Assembly (NCBI GenBank): GCA_019670725.1
Contig: AP024629.1
Coordinates: forward strand, 2,232,001 to 2,296,000
Direction: 5' to 3'
From: Alphaproteobacteria bacterium SO-S41
Lineage (GTDB): Bacteria; Pseudomonadota; Alphaproteobacteria; Micropepsales; Micropepsaceae
DNA: 64,000 nucleotides
In this document: piece after piece, positions 43,089 through 51,292 of the stretch
How the letters are laid out: each line of letters begins with the position of its first letter
Position numbering within the stretch: position 1 is the stretch's first letter
The notes under the pieces: model-generated
Told to the model about the DNA's origin: nothing
Seen by the model: only the letters and a program-made list of their open reading frames with translations
Database searches by the model: none
Position numbers and translations under genes: made by a program

Positions 43089-43697
43089 ATGACCGAAGAC
43101 ACGACCGCCCGCCTGCTCGCCTTCTTCAAGGCGCTCGCCCATGAAAGCCGTCTCAAGCTGCTCGGCCTCGTCGCCCAGCGCGAGCACAGCGTGCAGGAGC
43201 TGGCCGCCGCCGTGGGCGTGACCGAGCCGACGGCTTCGCATCATCTGGCGATGCTGCGCGACCTCGGCCTCGTCAGCCGCCGTGCCGACGGCAATACGCA
43301 TTGGTATGCGTTTGTGCCTGACGCACTGTCGGCGCTGGCGAAGCAGATCCTCAGCGTCGAGGGCGTCAAGAAGCTCGCCGGTCCCGCCCGTCCGCGCGGC
43401 TCGGCGGAGGCCGTGGTCGCGAACTTCACCAATCCCGACGGGACGCTGAAGGACATCCCGGCCAGCCGGAAGAAGCGCTACGCGGTGCTCGCCTGGCTGG
43501 TGCGCCAGCTCGAGGAGGACCGGCGCTATACCGAGCCGGAGATCAACGCCTTCCTCAAGCGCTTCCATTGGGACAGCGCGACGCTGCGCCGCGAGTTCAT
43601 CATCAACCGCATGATGGCCCGCGAGAAGGGCGTCTACTGGCGGCTGTCCGACTTCGACTGGCTGTCATCGGATGGCAGCGCGCAGACGTCGTATTGA
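43089..43697 (+). CDS. ArsR-type HTH regulator fused to DUF2087
   Basis: A 202-residue protein. The N-terminal 85 residues are an ArsR winged helix (FKALAHESRLKLLGLVAQRE, VQELAAAVGVTEPTASHHLA, MLRDLGLVSRRADGNTHWYA). It lacks the metal-binding cysteines of arsenic or cadmium sensors. The C-terminal 95 residues match DUF2087, with RKKRYAVLAWLVRQLEEDRR, YTEPEINAFLKRFHWDSATL and MMAREKGVYWRLS, a domain that often follows such HTHs. The signal sensed is unknown. A large palindrome directly upstream probably mediates self-repression. It appears monocistronic. Confidence 0.87.
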   Translation: MTEDTTARLLAFFKALAHESRLKLLGLVAQREHSVQELAAAVGVTEPTASHHLAMLRDLGLVSRRADGNTHWYAFVPDALSALAKQILSVEGVKKLAGPARPRGSAEAVVANFTNPDGTLKDIPASRKKRYAVLAWLVRQLEEDRRYTEPEINAFLKRFHWDSATLRREFIINRMMAREKGVYWRLSDFDWLSSDGSAQTSY

Positions 43698-43705
43698 TAG
43701 TCTTG

Positions 43706-43777
43706 CTGTCATGCCCGCGCAGGCGGGCATCCAGCCGCCGCGCTGACCATGGATGCCCGCCTACGCGGGCATGACAG
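43706..43777. repeat. Dispersed palindrome, CATGCCCGCGCAGGCGGGCAT type (second copy)
   Basis: Arms of 26 bp at 43706-43731 and 43752-43777 are inverted repeats with a single mismatch, around a 20-nt centre. The arm sequence equals that of the copy at 13674-13747. It lies between the ArsR-type gene and the bamE terminator. Confidence 0.9.
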
Positions 43778-43784
43778 GGTAGTG

Positions 43785-43819
43785 GAATAAAAATGGCCGC
43801 CCCGAAAGGGCGGCCATTT
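43785..43819 (-). terminator. Rho-independent terminator of bamE
   Basis: AAATGGCCGCCC (43791-43802), the loop CGAAA and GGGCGGCCATTT (43808-43819) form a perfect 12-bp stem. On the minus strand it is followed by TTATTCC after a run of T, so it fits bamE. It could also act on the plus strand. Confidence 0.8.
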
Positions 43820-43840
43820 CGTTCGCGCGGCGCGACGGCC

Positions 43841-44332
43841 TTAGCGGCGGTTGCGCGGGTCGTTCTGTTCGTCGTTGAGCGTGCCCACCGGCGAGCCGCG
43901 GCCGACATTGCCGAAGATCTGCTGCAGGAAGGTCAGCTCGCGGCCCTTGGCGGGCGTCTCGCGATCGCTGAACGCGACCTCGACGCCGTCTTCGAGGCCG
44001 TAACGCTTCACCGACGTCACCGTGTCGTCGGGTCCGAAATTGATCGCGTAGATCTGCCGCTGCATCTCCTCGGGACGGTAGAAGAGGTAATCTTCCTGCG
44101 TGCTGGAGATGTAATACCAGGTGCGGTCCGTGAAGGTGCCCATGGTCGAGGGCGAACCGAGCGCCGCCTGCAGCGAGGCCTTGTTGTCGATGCCGGGGCG
44201 GATCGCCTCCAGCATGCCGGGCGCGGGCAGATAGCCGCGCTGGTTGACGGTCGCCGTGCAGCCCGCGGCGGAAACGGCGGCCAGCGCGAGAAGGGCGCCG
44301 AGCGCCACCTTGCGCCCTGTACTGAACGTCAT
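43841..44332 (-). CDS. bamE: Outer membrane assembly lipoprotein BamE (SmpA/OmlA)
   Basis: BamE is a small lipoprotein subunit of the BAM complex that inserts outer-membrane barrels. The 163-residue product has a lipoprotein signal with lipobox VSAAGC, then the SmpA/OmlA core: GYLPAPGMLEAIRPGIDNKA, LGSPSTMGTFTDRTWYYIS, IYAINFGPDDTVTSVKRYGL. The C-terminus has an extended, polar tail (NVGRGSPVGTLNDEQNDPRN) common in alphaproteobacterial members. It is divergent from the CBP3-yceD-rpmF operon, an arrangement seen in relatives. Confidence 0.93.
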   Translation of the reverse strand: MTFSTGRKVALGALLALAAVSAAGCTATVNQRGYLPAPGMLEAIRPGIDNKASLQAALGSPSTMGTFTDRTWYYISSTQEDYLFYRPEEMQRQIYAINFGPDDTVTSVKRYGLEDGVEVAFSDRETPAKGRELTFLQQIFGNVGRGSPVGTLNDEQNDPRNRR

Positions 44333-44408
44333 ACGTTTTGACTCGCTGTTGACGGGATGCGTCGGGTTGACCTACCCCCCACGGCCAGCAATTTCAAGGA
44401 CAGGCGTT

Positions 44409-44975
44409 TTGGCTCGAGGCTCAGTGCGCGGCATTCTCACTCATCTGTTCGGATCGAACGAGCGCCGGCAGCGCACGGACCGCCTGCTCGCGGCCATCAC
44501 CGCCGAGGCCCGGCGGCCGGTGTTCTACGAGGCGATGGGGGTGCCGGACACGCTGGATGGTCGGTTCGACCTGATGGCCCTGTTCGGTTCGCTGGCCTTT
44601 CGCAGCCTTGCGAAGAAGGGCAAGGACGGCATCACGCTCGCCCAGGACACCACGGACCTCATGTTTTCGGCCTTTGACGACGCGATCCGTTCGCTCGGCG
44701 TCGGCGACGGCGGCATCCCGCGCCGGGTGAAGACCATGGGCAAGGCCTATATCGGCCGCGCCGGGGTCTACGATGCGGCCATCAGGGCAGGGGACGCGGC
44801 CGCCCTGAGGGATGCCCTCCAGCGCAATGTCTATCGCGGCACGCCGGAACCGGGCGCGGCCGATCTGGCGGCGCATGTGATGGCGGAGGCGGCGATTCTC
44901 GACGCCCTGCCGCTGGAGCGCTTCCAGGCCGGCGATCTCGGCCGCCGGCCGGTCACAGGCGAGGTCGCGGCATGA
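44409..44975 (+). CDS. Ubiquinol-cytochrome c chaperone (CBP3) family protein
   Basis: A product of about 188 residues resembling the CBP3 chaperone of mitochondria, which helps assemble the cytochrome bc1 complex. Recognisable segments are RPVFYEAMGVPDTLDGRFDL, MFSAFDDAIRSLGVGDGGIP and RRVKTMGKAYIGRAGVYDAA. No ATG is available at the N-terminus. TTG 44409 has AAGGA eight bases upstream, while GTG 44424 (MRGILTHLFGSN) has GAGG close by and is an equal alternative. The stop overlaps yceD in ATGA. Confidence 0.85.
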   Translation: MARGSVRGILTHLFGSNERRQRTDRLLAAITAEARRPVFYEAMGVPDTLDGRFDLMALFGSLAFRSLAKKGKDGITLAQDTTDLMFSAFDDAIRSLGVGDGGIPRRVKTMGKAYIGRAGVYDAAIRAGDAAALRDALQRNVYRGTPEPGAADLAAHVMAEAAILDALPLERFQAGDLGRRPVTGEVAA

Positions 44976-45526
44976 CGAACGACGATCCCAAATTCCATCG
45001 CTGGGTCGATCCTGCGGGCCGCGGAGCGGTCAAATCCCACCACAAGGTCGAGGCCGCCCCGGCGGAATTGCTGACCCTGGCGGCGTGGCTGGGGATCCCA
45101 CGGGTCTTCGCGCTGAGGGCGGATCTTGAGGTCGAGCGGGTTTCCTCCAGCGAAGTCGCGGTCTCCGGCACCTTCTTCGCGGACGTCGAGCTCACCTGCG
45201 GGGTGTCCCTCGAAGACTTCCGCCAGAAGCTGGATGGCCCGGTTTCCGGGCGTTTCCGCAAGCCGGACGGCCGGGCGCCCAAGCACGAGGCCGAGGAGGC
45301 CGCCGAAATCGTCATCGACCTCGACACCGAGGAGCCCGGCGAATGGCGCCCCCAGGGGGTCGACCTGGGCGGCCTCATTGCCGAGGAATTGTCGCTGGCT
45401 TTGCCGGAATTCCCGCGCAAGCCCGACGCCACGCTGGACCTGACCGAGGCGGCGGCGCCGGACGAGAAGCCCAACCCCTTCGCCGTCCTCACCCGGCTGA
45501 AGACGCCGCCCCGGGACGGGACCTAA
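44972..45526 (+). CDS. yceD: YceD-family (DUF177) protein
   Basis: A 184-residue DUF177 protein. The family is widely encoded next to rpmF and plsX and has been linked to ribosomal RNA accumulation, though its mechanism is not settled. Visible features are VSGTFFADVELTCGVSLEDF near the middle (DUF177 usually carries Cys here), a following acidic segment (EAEEAAEIVIDLDTEEPGEW) and VDLGGLIAEELSLALPEFPR. It overlaps the CBP3-like gene in ATGA and precedes rpmF by 133 bp. A separate rpmF promoter in that gap is possible. Confidence 0.88.
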   Translation: MTNDDPKFHRWVDPAGRGAVKSHHKVEAAPAELLTLAAWLGIPRVFALRADLEVERVSSSEVAVSGTFFADVELTCGVSLEDFRQKLDGPVSGRFRKPDGRAPKHEAEEAAEIVIDLDTEEPGEWRPQGVDLGGLIAEELSLALPEFPRKPDATLDLTEAAAPDEKPNPFAVLTRLKTPPRDGT

Positions 45527-45659
45527 ATCGTCCTTGCGCGGCGAGGGGATTTCGGGGCATACCCCGCCCCTGATTTGACACCCCCACGCGCGCGCCTTGC
45601 TTACACCGTCCTGCGGTGACGGTCGGTCGCGTTGCGGAATTGAGCTGGAGAGAGACCCC

Positions 45660-45839
45660 ATGGCGGTCCCCAAGAGGAAAACCTCGCCGTCGCGGCGGAA
45701 TATGCGTCGTTCGCATCATGCGTTGACGCCCGTTGCGTATGCCGAGTGCTCGAACTGCGGCGAGCAGAAGCGCCCGCACCACGTTTGTGCGAAGTGCGGC
45801 CATTACGATGGCCGTGAGGTCGTCGCGGCCTCGACTTAA
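45660..45839 (+). CDS. rpmF: 50S ribosomal protein L32
   Basis: A 59-residue ribosomal protein. It starts [20 protein letters not shown], the standard L32 N-terminus, and holds two CxxC pairs in [14 protein letters not shown] and CAKC, so it is the zinc-binding (C+) form. GGAGAGAG lies upstream of ATG 45660. It sits between yceD and plsX, the usual yceD-rpmF-plsX-fabH order that links ribosome and phospholipid synthesis. Confidence 0.97.
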   Translation: MAVPKRKTSPSRRNMRRSHHALTPVAYAECSNCGEQKRPHHVCAKCGHYDGREVVAAST

Positions 45840-45860
45840 GAGCTGCGGACGGCGCGCGCC

Positions 45861-46958
45861 ATGGCAGATGCGCCCGGTTCACGACCCCTGACACTGTCGA
45901 TCGACGCGATGGGCGGCGACCGCGCGCCTGGCGCTGTGCTCGACGGCATCGACATCGCGCGCATCCGCCATCCCGGCGTGCGCTACCTGCTGCACGGCAA
46001 CAAGGGCGAACTTGAACGCCTGCTGGCGGGCGAGGCCGGTCTCGCGGCCGTGGTCGAGATTCGCCACGCCCCCGACGTCGTCGGCATGGAAGACAAGCCG
46101 AGCCAGGCCATCCGCCGCCGCGACACCTCGATGTCGCGCGCCCTCGAATCGGTGAAGGCGGGCGAGGCCGTCGGCGTCGTGTCGGCCGGCAATACCGGTG
46201 CGCTGATGGCGCTCTCGATGCTTCATCTGCGCCGCCTCGACGGCATCTCGCGTCCCGCCATCGCCGCCCTGTGGCCAACCGTCTACGGCCAGAGCGTCGT
46301 GCTCGATGTCGGCGCCAATGTCGGCTCGGACGCCCGCAACCTCGTCGATTTCGCCGTCATGGGCGCCGCCTTCGCGCGCGCCGTGTTCGGCATTCAGAAG
46401 CCCTCGCTCGGCCTCCTCAACATCGGCGCCGAAGAGGTGAAGGGCAACGAAGAGGTCAAGCTCGCGGCCCAGTCCATCCGCGAAGCCAATCTCGACATCG
46501 CGTTCGCCGGCTTCGTCGAAGGCGACGACATCAGCGCCGGCGCGGTCGATGTCGTGGTGACCGACGGCTATACCGGCAATATCGCGCTGAAGACCGCCGA
46601 AGGCACCGCCAAGCTCGTCGCCCACTATCTGCGCGAGGCGCTGAAGCGCTCGCTGTTCTCCAAGATCGGCGCGTTCTTCGCGCAGGGCGCGTTCCGTATC
46701 CTGAAGGTCCGCATGGACCCGCGCACCGCCAATGGCGGCATTTTCCTGGGGCTTAACGGCATCGTCGTGAAGAGCCATGGCGGCACGGACGGACTTGGCT
46801 TCGCCGCCGCCATCGACCTCGCCGTGGACATGGCGAAGCAGAACGTCGTCCAGCGCATTTCGGACGATATCAAGGGCGTCGCCGGCGTGTTGTCGCGACT
46901 GCCCACCGTTGCGCCTGAGCCTGAGCCGGCGGCCTTGCCGAACGTGGAAACGGCCTGA
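45861..46958 (+). CDS. plsX: Phosphate acyltransferase PlsX
   Basis: PlsX makes acyl-phosphate from acyl-ACP for the first acylation of glycerol 3-phosphate. The 365-residue product has [20 protein letters not shown] at the N-terminus, [20 protein letters not shown] then [38 protein letters not shown], and [20 protein letters not shown] further on. It is 21 bp downstream of rpmF. PlsY and PlsC are not in the window. fabH follows after 4 bp. Confidence 0.96.
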   Translation: MADAPGSRPLTLSIDAMGGDRAPGAVLDGIDIARIRHPGVRYLLHGNKGELERLLAGEAGLAAVVEIRHAPDVVGMEDKPSQAIRRRDTSMSRALESVKAGEAVGVVSAGNTGALMALSMLHLRRLDGISRPAIAALWPTVYGQSVVLDVGANVGSDARNLVDFAVMGAAFARAVFGIQKPSLGLLNIGAEEVKGNEEVKLAAQSIREANLDIAFAGFVEGDDISAGAVDVVVTDGYTGNIALKTAEGTAKLVAHYLREALKRSLFSKIGAFFAQGAFRILKVRMDPRTANGGIFLGLNGIVVKSHGGTDGLGFAAAIDLAVDMAKQNVVQRISDDIKGVAGVLSRLPTVAPEPEPAALPNVETA

Positions 46959-46962
46959 TCCC

Positions 46963-47940
46963 ATGAGCGTACGCAGATCTGTTGTCGCGGGCACCGGCGC
47001 CTATCTGCCGGAGAAGATCGTCACCAATGCCGATCTCGCCAAGATCGTCGACACCAGCGACGAGTGGGTGCTCGAGCGCACCGGCATCGCCGAGCGCCGC
47101 ATGGTCGCCGATGGCGAGACCACCTCCGATCTCGCGGTGAAGGCCGCCGAAGCCGCCATGGCCGCCGCCGGCGTCACGGGCGAAGACATCGACCTGATCG
47201 TCCTCGCGACCACCACGCCGGACTACACCTTCCCGGCGACGGCCACCCAGGTGCAGCACCGCATCGGCATGACGCGCGGCGCCGCTTTCGACGTGCAGGC
47301 CGTGTGCTCCGGCTTCATCTATGCCCTCAACGTCGCCGACAATTTCATCAAGGTCGGGCAGGCCAATACCGTGCTCGTCATCGGCGCGGAGACCATGTCG
47401 CGCCTACTCGACTGGACCGACCGCACGACCTGCGTCCTGTTCGGCGACGGCGCCGGTGCGCTGGTGCTGAAGGCGGGCGAGGGCGACGGCACCTCCGCCG
47501 ATCGCGGCGTGCTCTCCAGCCATCTCTACTCCGACGGCCGCCTGCGCGAGCTGCTCTACGTCGATGGCGGGCCCTCGACGACGCAGTCGACCGGTCACCT
47601 GCGCATGCAGGGCAAGGAAGTCTTCAAGCACGCCGTGACCAACATCTCAGGCGCCATCACCGCGGCCCTGGACGCCAATAATCTGAAGCCGGACGATGTC
47701 GCCTGGTTCGTGCCCCACCAGGCCAACAAGCGCATTCTCGACGCCACAGCACGCAAGATCGGCCTCAAGCCCGAAAGCGTCGTGATGACGGTCGCCAAGC
47801 ACGGCAACACGTCCGCGGCCTCGATCCCGCTGGCTCTGCACGAAGCGGTCGCCGACGGCCGGGTAAAGCGGAACGATCTCGTCCTGCTGGAAGCCATGGG
47901 CGGCGGCTTCACCTGGGGCTCCTCGCTGATCCGCTGGTAG
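46963..47940 (+). CDS. fabH: 3-oxoacyl-[acyl-carrier-protein] synthase III
   Basis: FabH starts fatty acid chains by condensing acetyl-CoA with malonyl-ACP. The 325-residue product has the complete catalytic triad: Cys in [15 protein letters not shown] near residue 112, His in [14 protein letters not shown] near residue 249, and Asn in [16 protein letters not shown] near residue 279. [15 protein letters not shown] near residue 27 is the usual N-terminal signature. ATG 46963 lies 4 bp after plsX. The sister gene cluster of other fatty acid enzymes is not here. Confidence 0.97.
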   Translation: MSVRRSVVAGTGAYLPEKIVTNADLAKIVDTSDEWVLERTGIAERRMVADGETTSDLAVKAAEAAMAAAGVTGEDIDLIVLATTTPDYTFPATATQVQHRIGMTRGAAFDVQAVCSGFIYALNVADNFIKVGQANTVLVIGAETMSRLLDWTDRTTCVLFGDGAGALVLKAGEGDGTSADRGVLSSHLYSDGRLRELLYVDGGPSTTQSTGHLRMQGKEVFKHAVTNISGAITAALDANNLKPDDVAWFVPHQANKRILDATARKIGLKPESVVMTVAKHGNTSAASIPLALHEAVADGRVKRNDLVLLEAMGGGFTWGSSLIRW

Positions 47941-48038
47941 CGCCGTTTACGGTATCGCGCCGTCCCGCCTAGAAAACGCCACGAAATCCTGCGCTATCAT
48001 CCGCGCGCGATCGTCGGGGTCGCTCGGGGGTATTCGAC

Positions 48039-48389
48039 ATGAAACGTTTCTTCGCGGCCGGTGCCGCCATCCTCGCGATCTGCGGCAGCATCGCCGCCAG
48101 CGCGCCCGCCTTCGCGCGGCAGCTCCAGCCCTTCGCGATCGTCAACAATAGCGGCTACACGATAACCCACGTCTTCGTGCGCCTGGACGGCATGAGCTGG
48201 AGCCGCAACTGGCTGCGCTACACGATCCGCCCGAACCAGGACCGGGATTTCAGCTTTACCGGCGGCAAGAGCTGCACCGGCAAGATCTGGCTGCGCACCC
48301 AGCAGCGCGCCGAGTTCAACCTCAGTGTCGACTTCTGCTACGGCATGACCTTCGTGCTGACCAATGACGGGCTCGACGTCGAATATTGA
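48039..48389 (+). CDS. Small exported protein of unknown function
   Basis: A 116-residue protein with a signal peptide (MKRFFAAGAAILAICGSIAA, cleaved near PAFARQ). The mature part is rich in aromatic residues, with FAIVNNSGYTITHVFVRLDG, SWSRNWLRYTIRPNQDRDFS and two cysteines (GKSCTG, VDFCYG) that could form a disulfide. The pattern suggests a small periplasmic beta-sandwich. It interrupts the otherwise conserved fabH-ihfA order. I do not recognise the family. Confidence 0.7.
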   Translation: MKRFFAAGAAILAICGSIAASAPAFARQLQPFAIVNNSGYTITHVFVRLDGMSWSRNWLRYTIRPNQDRDFSFTGGKSCTGKIWLRTQQRAEFNLSVDFCYGMTFVLTNDGLDVEY

Positions 48390-48490
48390 GGCCGGCTTCC
48401 AAGATGGACGAGGATTAACGTCTATCCCGTTGATTTAAGGCGGAGTTTCGTCTTCATTCTGTCATCTGCCGATTCCCGTGGGGGTGGACG

Positions 48491-48805
48491 ATGGCCAAGA
48501 CATTGACGCGTTCCGACCTCAGCGAGGCGGTTTACCAGGAGGTCGGCCTGTCGCGGAACGAGTCCGCGGCGCTGGTCGAGCGGGTGCTCGACGAGGTCAC
48601 CGGCGCCTTGCTGCGCGACGAGCAGGTGAAGCTCTCCTCCTTCGGCACCTTCCTGGTGCGCGCCAAGGGCGGCCGGGTGGGACGCAATCCCAAGACCGGC
48701 CAGGAAGTGCCGATCGCGCCGCGGAAAGTTCTCCTGTTCCGCCCGTCGCACGTCCTCAAGGATCAGATCAACGCGAGCATCAAGAGCGGGGCCGAGCCGG
48801 CGTAA
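48491..48805 (+). CDS. ihfA: Integration host factor alpha subunit
   Basis: IHF alpha pairs with IHF beta to bend DNA at specific sites in replication, recombination and transcription. The 104-residue HU/IHF-fold product reads [20 protein letters not shown], then [20 protein letters not shown] and [20 protein letters not shown], the IHF-alpha signature. The start is ATG 48491. The stop TAA shares an A with the ATG of the MerR gene (TAATG), a coupling conserved across proteobacteria. Confidence 0.95.
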   Translation: MAKTLTRSDLSEAVYQEVGLSRNESAALVERVLDEVTGALLRDEQVKLSSFGTFLVRAKGGRVGRNPKTGQEVPIAPRKVLLFRPSHVLKDQINASIKSGAEPA

Positions 48806-49425
48806 TGAGCGAAGCAGGCGGCGAGTACAGCGCCTTGGTGGACGGCGAGCGCGCGGCCGGACAGAAGTCGCCCGATGCCTTCCGCACGATCAGCGAAGTC
48901 TCCATCGATCTCGACGTGCCGCAGCACGTGCTGCGCTTCTGGGAAGGCAAGTTCGCCCAGATCCGTCCGCTGAAGCGGGGCGGGGGCCGGCGCTACTACC
49001 GCCCCGACGACATGGACCTGCTGCGCGGCATCCAGCATCTGCTCTACGGCGACGGCTACACGATCAAGGGCGTGCAGAAACTGCTGCGCGAGCACGGCGC
49101 GAAATACGTCATCGCTGCCGGCCGCCGCCAGCCCGAGCCGCCCAAGGTGAAGCCCGCGACCGCGCCGGTCGCTGAAGCCGCCCCTCAAGCCGTGGAAGCG
49201 CCCCCGCTAGTCGCCGCACCGCCGCCGGTCCGCAGCGATGCCGATGCGGTGCCCGCCGACCTGCTGCCCTCGCGCAAGCCGACATTCAGCTTCGTCCCGG
49301 TGCCCATCGAGCCGCCGGCCACCGAGAGCGACCGCTTCGAACTGGCCGCCCGCATCTTCGGCAAGCTGAAGACCCTGCGCCGCGAATACGACCAAAAGCT
49401 CCAGGCCGCCAAGAACGGGCGCTGA
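48805..49425 (+). CDS. MerR-family transcriptional regulator
   Basis: A 206-residue protein. The N-terminal half holds the MerR winged helix ([60 protein letters not shown]). The middle is a Pro/Ala/Val-rich linker (about residues 110-160) and the end is a short basic coiled helix ([20 protein letters not shown]). It lacks the metal-binding cysteines of MerR proper. It matches the MerR-like protein conserved directly after ihfA in proteobacteria; its targets are not known to me. Confidence 0.9.
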   Translation: MSEAGGEYSALVDGERAAGQKSPDAFRTISEVSIDLDVPQHVLRFWEGKFAQIRPLKRGGGRRYYRPDDMDLLRGIQHLLYGDGYTIKGVQKLLREHGAKYVIAAGRRQPEPPKVKPATAPVAEAAPQAVEAPPLVAAPPPVRSDADAVPADLLPSRKPTFSFVPVPIEPPATESDRFELAARIFGKLKTLRREYDQKLQAAKNGR

Positions 49426-49434
49426 CGCCCTTCC

Positions 49435-49539
49435 CGTCATCCCGGGCGAGGCCGCCGTCAGGCGCCCGAGACCCGGGACCCAGGAGCGGCAAGCACCGAA
49501 GCCCAGCCACCTGGGTCCCGGCTCAAGGCCGGGATGACG
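49435..49539. repeat. Long dispersed-type palindrome, CGTCATCCCGG arms
   Basis: CGTCATCCCGG (49435-49445) and CCGGGATGACG (49529-49539) are inverted outer arms. Inner segments GACCCGGGACCCAGG and CCTGGGTCCCGG also pair. The 105-bp element can form a long branched hairpin. This kind of repeat is common between genes in alphaproteobacteria, but this is the only copy in the window. Confidence 0.8.
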
Positions 49540-49575
49540 AAGTGTTCGAACGACGAGAATCAGGGAAGCCCTCCG

Positions 49576-49971
49576 ATGATCTCCGACACGATGAAGCAGG
49601 GCATCGTGGCGCTGCGCCCGTTCGTGCCCGCCCGCGATCTCGCCCAGAGCCGCGACTTCTACGAGCGCCTCGGCTTCACGGCCGAGCCGCTGGGCGACCA
49701 GCTCTTCAACATGCGACTCGGCGACGCCGAGGGGGCCTTCGCCTTCCTGCTCCAGGACTATTACGTGAAGGACTGGGCCGAGAACTTCATGATGCACCTG
49801 CTGGTGCGCGACCTCGACGCCTGGTGGGCCCATGTCGAGAGCCTGCAGCTCGAAACCCATTTCCCGGTTCAGGCGCCCCGGGCGCCCGCCATGCAGCCCT
49901 GGGGCCTCAGGATCTTCTATGTCTTCGATCCCGCGGGCGTGCTGTGGCACATCGCGGGCGTGCCGGGCTGA
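49576..49971 (+). CDS. VOC-family (glyoxalase/bleomycin resistance-like) protein
   Basis: A 131-residue single VOC domain. Visible features are LRPFVPARDLAQSRDFYERL GF-type start (split as LRPFVPARDLAQSRDFYERL, then GFTAEPLGD), FMMHLLVRDLDAWWAHVESL in the middle, and GLRIFYVFDPAGVLWHIAGV at the end with a metal-ligand-like His. Members are metal-dependent lyases, dioxygenases or drug-binding proteins; the substrate cannot be inferred. GGAAGCCCTCCG precedes ATG 49576. The longer open frame upstream runs into the palindromic repeat and is unlikely. Confidence 0.8.
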   Translation: MISDTMKQGIVALRPFVPARDLAQSRDFYERLGFTAEPLGDQLFNMRLGDAEGAFAFLLQDYYVKDWAENFMMHLLVRDLDAWWAHVESLQLETHFPVQAPRAPAMQPWGLRIFYVFDPAGVLWHIAGVPG

Positions 49972-50083
49972 GGCCGGTTTCGGACGCGCGCCCGAGGCCG
50001 TCATCTTCCATTGCGCTTGACCCCGAGCCTGCCTATAACCCGCGCCTCGCGCCGAGCCGGTGGTTCGTCGCGCCCCCATAGGT

Positions 50084-50160
50084 CGGAGCGTAGCGCAGCC
50101 TGGTAGCGCATCAGTCTGGGGGACTGGGGGTCGTGGGTTCGAATCCCGCCGCTCCGACCA
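50084..50160 (+). tRNA. tRNA-Pro (GGG)
   Basis: The 77-nt sequence folds into a full cloverleaf. The acceptor stem is CGGAGCG/CGCTCCG, the D stem GCGC/GCGC, the anticodon stem TCAGT/ACTGG with loop CTGGGGG (anticodon GGG at 50118-50120), and the T arm GTGGG-TTCGAAT-CCCGC. CCA is encoded at 50158-50160. GGG decodes CCC and CCU proline codons. Confidence 0.95.
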
Positions 50161-50201
50161 TTTCTATCCCGCCAGATGATGCGGCGCTCGGCCCGCCTCA
50201 G

Positions 50202-50654
50202 CTACTTCTCGATCGTCACCGTCAGTTCCTTGGCGCTCGACTTCACCATCGGCACCTTCCACGTTTCGTCCTTCGACAGGATGTTGCCGCTCGCGTCTTC
50301 GGTGTAGGCGCGGTTGATCTTCAGGATGATGTAGTCGTTGGTCTGCTCGGCGACCTCCCATGAGTTGAAGTCGCCGATCCAGAAGGTCGGGCTCTCCTCC
50401 ATCTTGTCTTCCGACATGACCTGCATGAAGAGATAGAGGCCGTTGGCCGCCGGGTCGCCGCCGCTCGTCGCGAACAGGTGGGTGTCTTCGGCGGCCTTGT
50501 CGAGTTCCACGACCGCATAGACGCTCTCGGCCATCTGGTCGCTCGGCGCGGCTTTGATGACGACCGGGCTTTTGCCGATCTCATCTTTCGCCATCGCCGG
50601 CGGCGCAAACGCAGTCAAAGCCAGCGCGATGCCGGCACCCAGTTTCCAATTCAT
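50202..50654 (-). CDS. Exported protein of unknown function, tandem paralogue A
   Basis: A 150-residue protein with a signal peptide (MNWKLGAGIALALTAFAPPA, cleaved near PAMAKD). The mature part includes KSPVVIKAAPSDQMAESV, GDFNSWEVAEQTNDYIILKI and VPMVKSSAKELTVTIEK. It is clearly homologous along its length to the gene 50 bp upstream (50705-51160), so the two arose by tandem duplication. GGGGAGAG precedes ATG 50654. I do not recognise the family; a small periplasmic beta-rich protein is likely. Confidence 0.75.
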   Translation of the reverse strand: MNWKLGAGIALALTAFAPPAMAKDEIGKSPVVIKAAPSDQMAESVYAVVELDKAAEDTHLFATSGGDPAANGLYLFMQVMSEDKMEESPTFWIGDFNSWEVAEQTNDYIILKINRAYTEDASGNILSKDETWKVPMVKSSAKELTVTIEK

Positions 50655-50704
50655 CGCACTCTCCCCAAGTCGTAGCGCGAGCCGTTGCGGCCCGCCGCGC
50701 AGTC

Positions 50705-51160
50705 CTATTTCGCGACCGTGATTGTCAGCTCCTGGGCGGTCGACTTGACCATCGGCACCGTCCACTTTTCCTCGGTCGACTTGATCTCGCCCGTGGGGTC
50801 GTCGACCCAGCTACGGCTGATCTTCAGGACGACATGGTCCTTGGTCTGCTCGAGGATTTCCCAGGAATTGAAGTCGCCGACCTGGAAGATCGCGTCCTCC
50901 TGGCTCATGTCCTCCGGCGAGACGTCCAGGAAGACGTATTCCCCGTTGATCGCCGGGTCACCGCCGGTGACCGAGAACAGGTGCGTGCTTTCCTCGGTCT
51001 TATCGAGACTTTCGACCCGGGCGACATTTTCCGCCGCCTGACCGCTTTCCGGCACGGCCTTGATGACGACCGGACCCTTGCCGATCATGTCTTCGGCCAC
51101 GGCCAGCGGCGCAAACGCAACCAAAGCCAGCGCAACACTGGCGCCCAATGTCCAATTCAT
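50705..51160 (-). CDS. Exported protein of unknown function, tandem paralogue B
   Basis: A 151-residue protein with a signal peptide (MNWTLGASVALALVAFAPLA, cleaved near AVAEDM). It shares with paralogue A the blocks GPVVIKA, THLFSVTGGDPAINGEYVFL, VGDFNSWEILEQTKDHVVLK and VPMVKSTAQELTITVAK. The middle is more acidic and diverged. The pair is transcribed together on the minus strand, this copy first. The function is unknown. Confidence 0.75.
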   Translation of the reverse strand: MNWTLGASVALALVAFAPLAVAEDMIGKGPVVIKAVPESGQAAENVARVESLDKTEESTHLFSVTGGDPAINGEYVFLDVSPEDMSQEDAIFQVGDFNSWEILEQTKDHVVLKISRSWVDDPTGEIKSTEEKWTVPMVKSTAQELTITVAK

Positions 51161-51292
51161 ACCAATCTCCCCACGTCCCCGCCCCGAGCGGGTAGCGGAG
51201 AGTGCGGAAAAGGCGAAATCAAGGCAACCCGGGCGTGTGCGGCGTCGTGGCACACATTGAATTCACCCCGTCTGCCGCCAATCTTGAGGCCC

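Noticed and set aside
50084-51160. Genomic island integrated at tRNA-Pro
   Set aside because: No integrase and no direct repeat of the tRNA 3' end were found within the window; kept only as a hint in the tandem-duplication finding.
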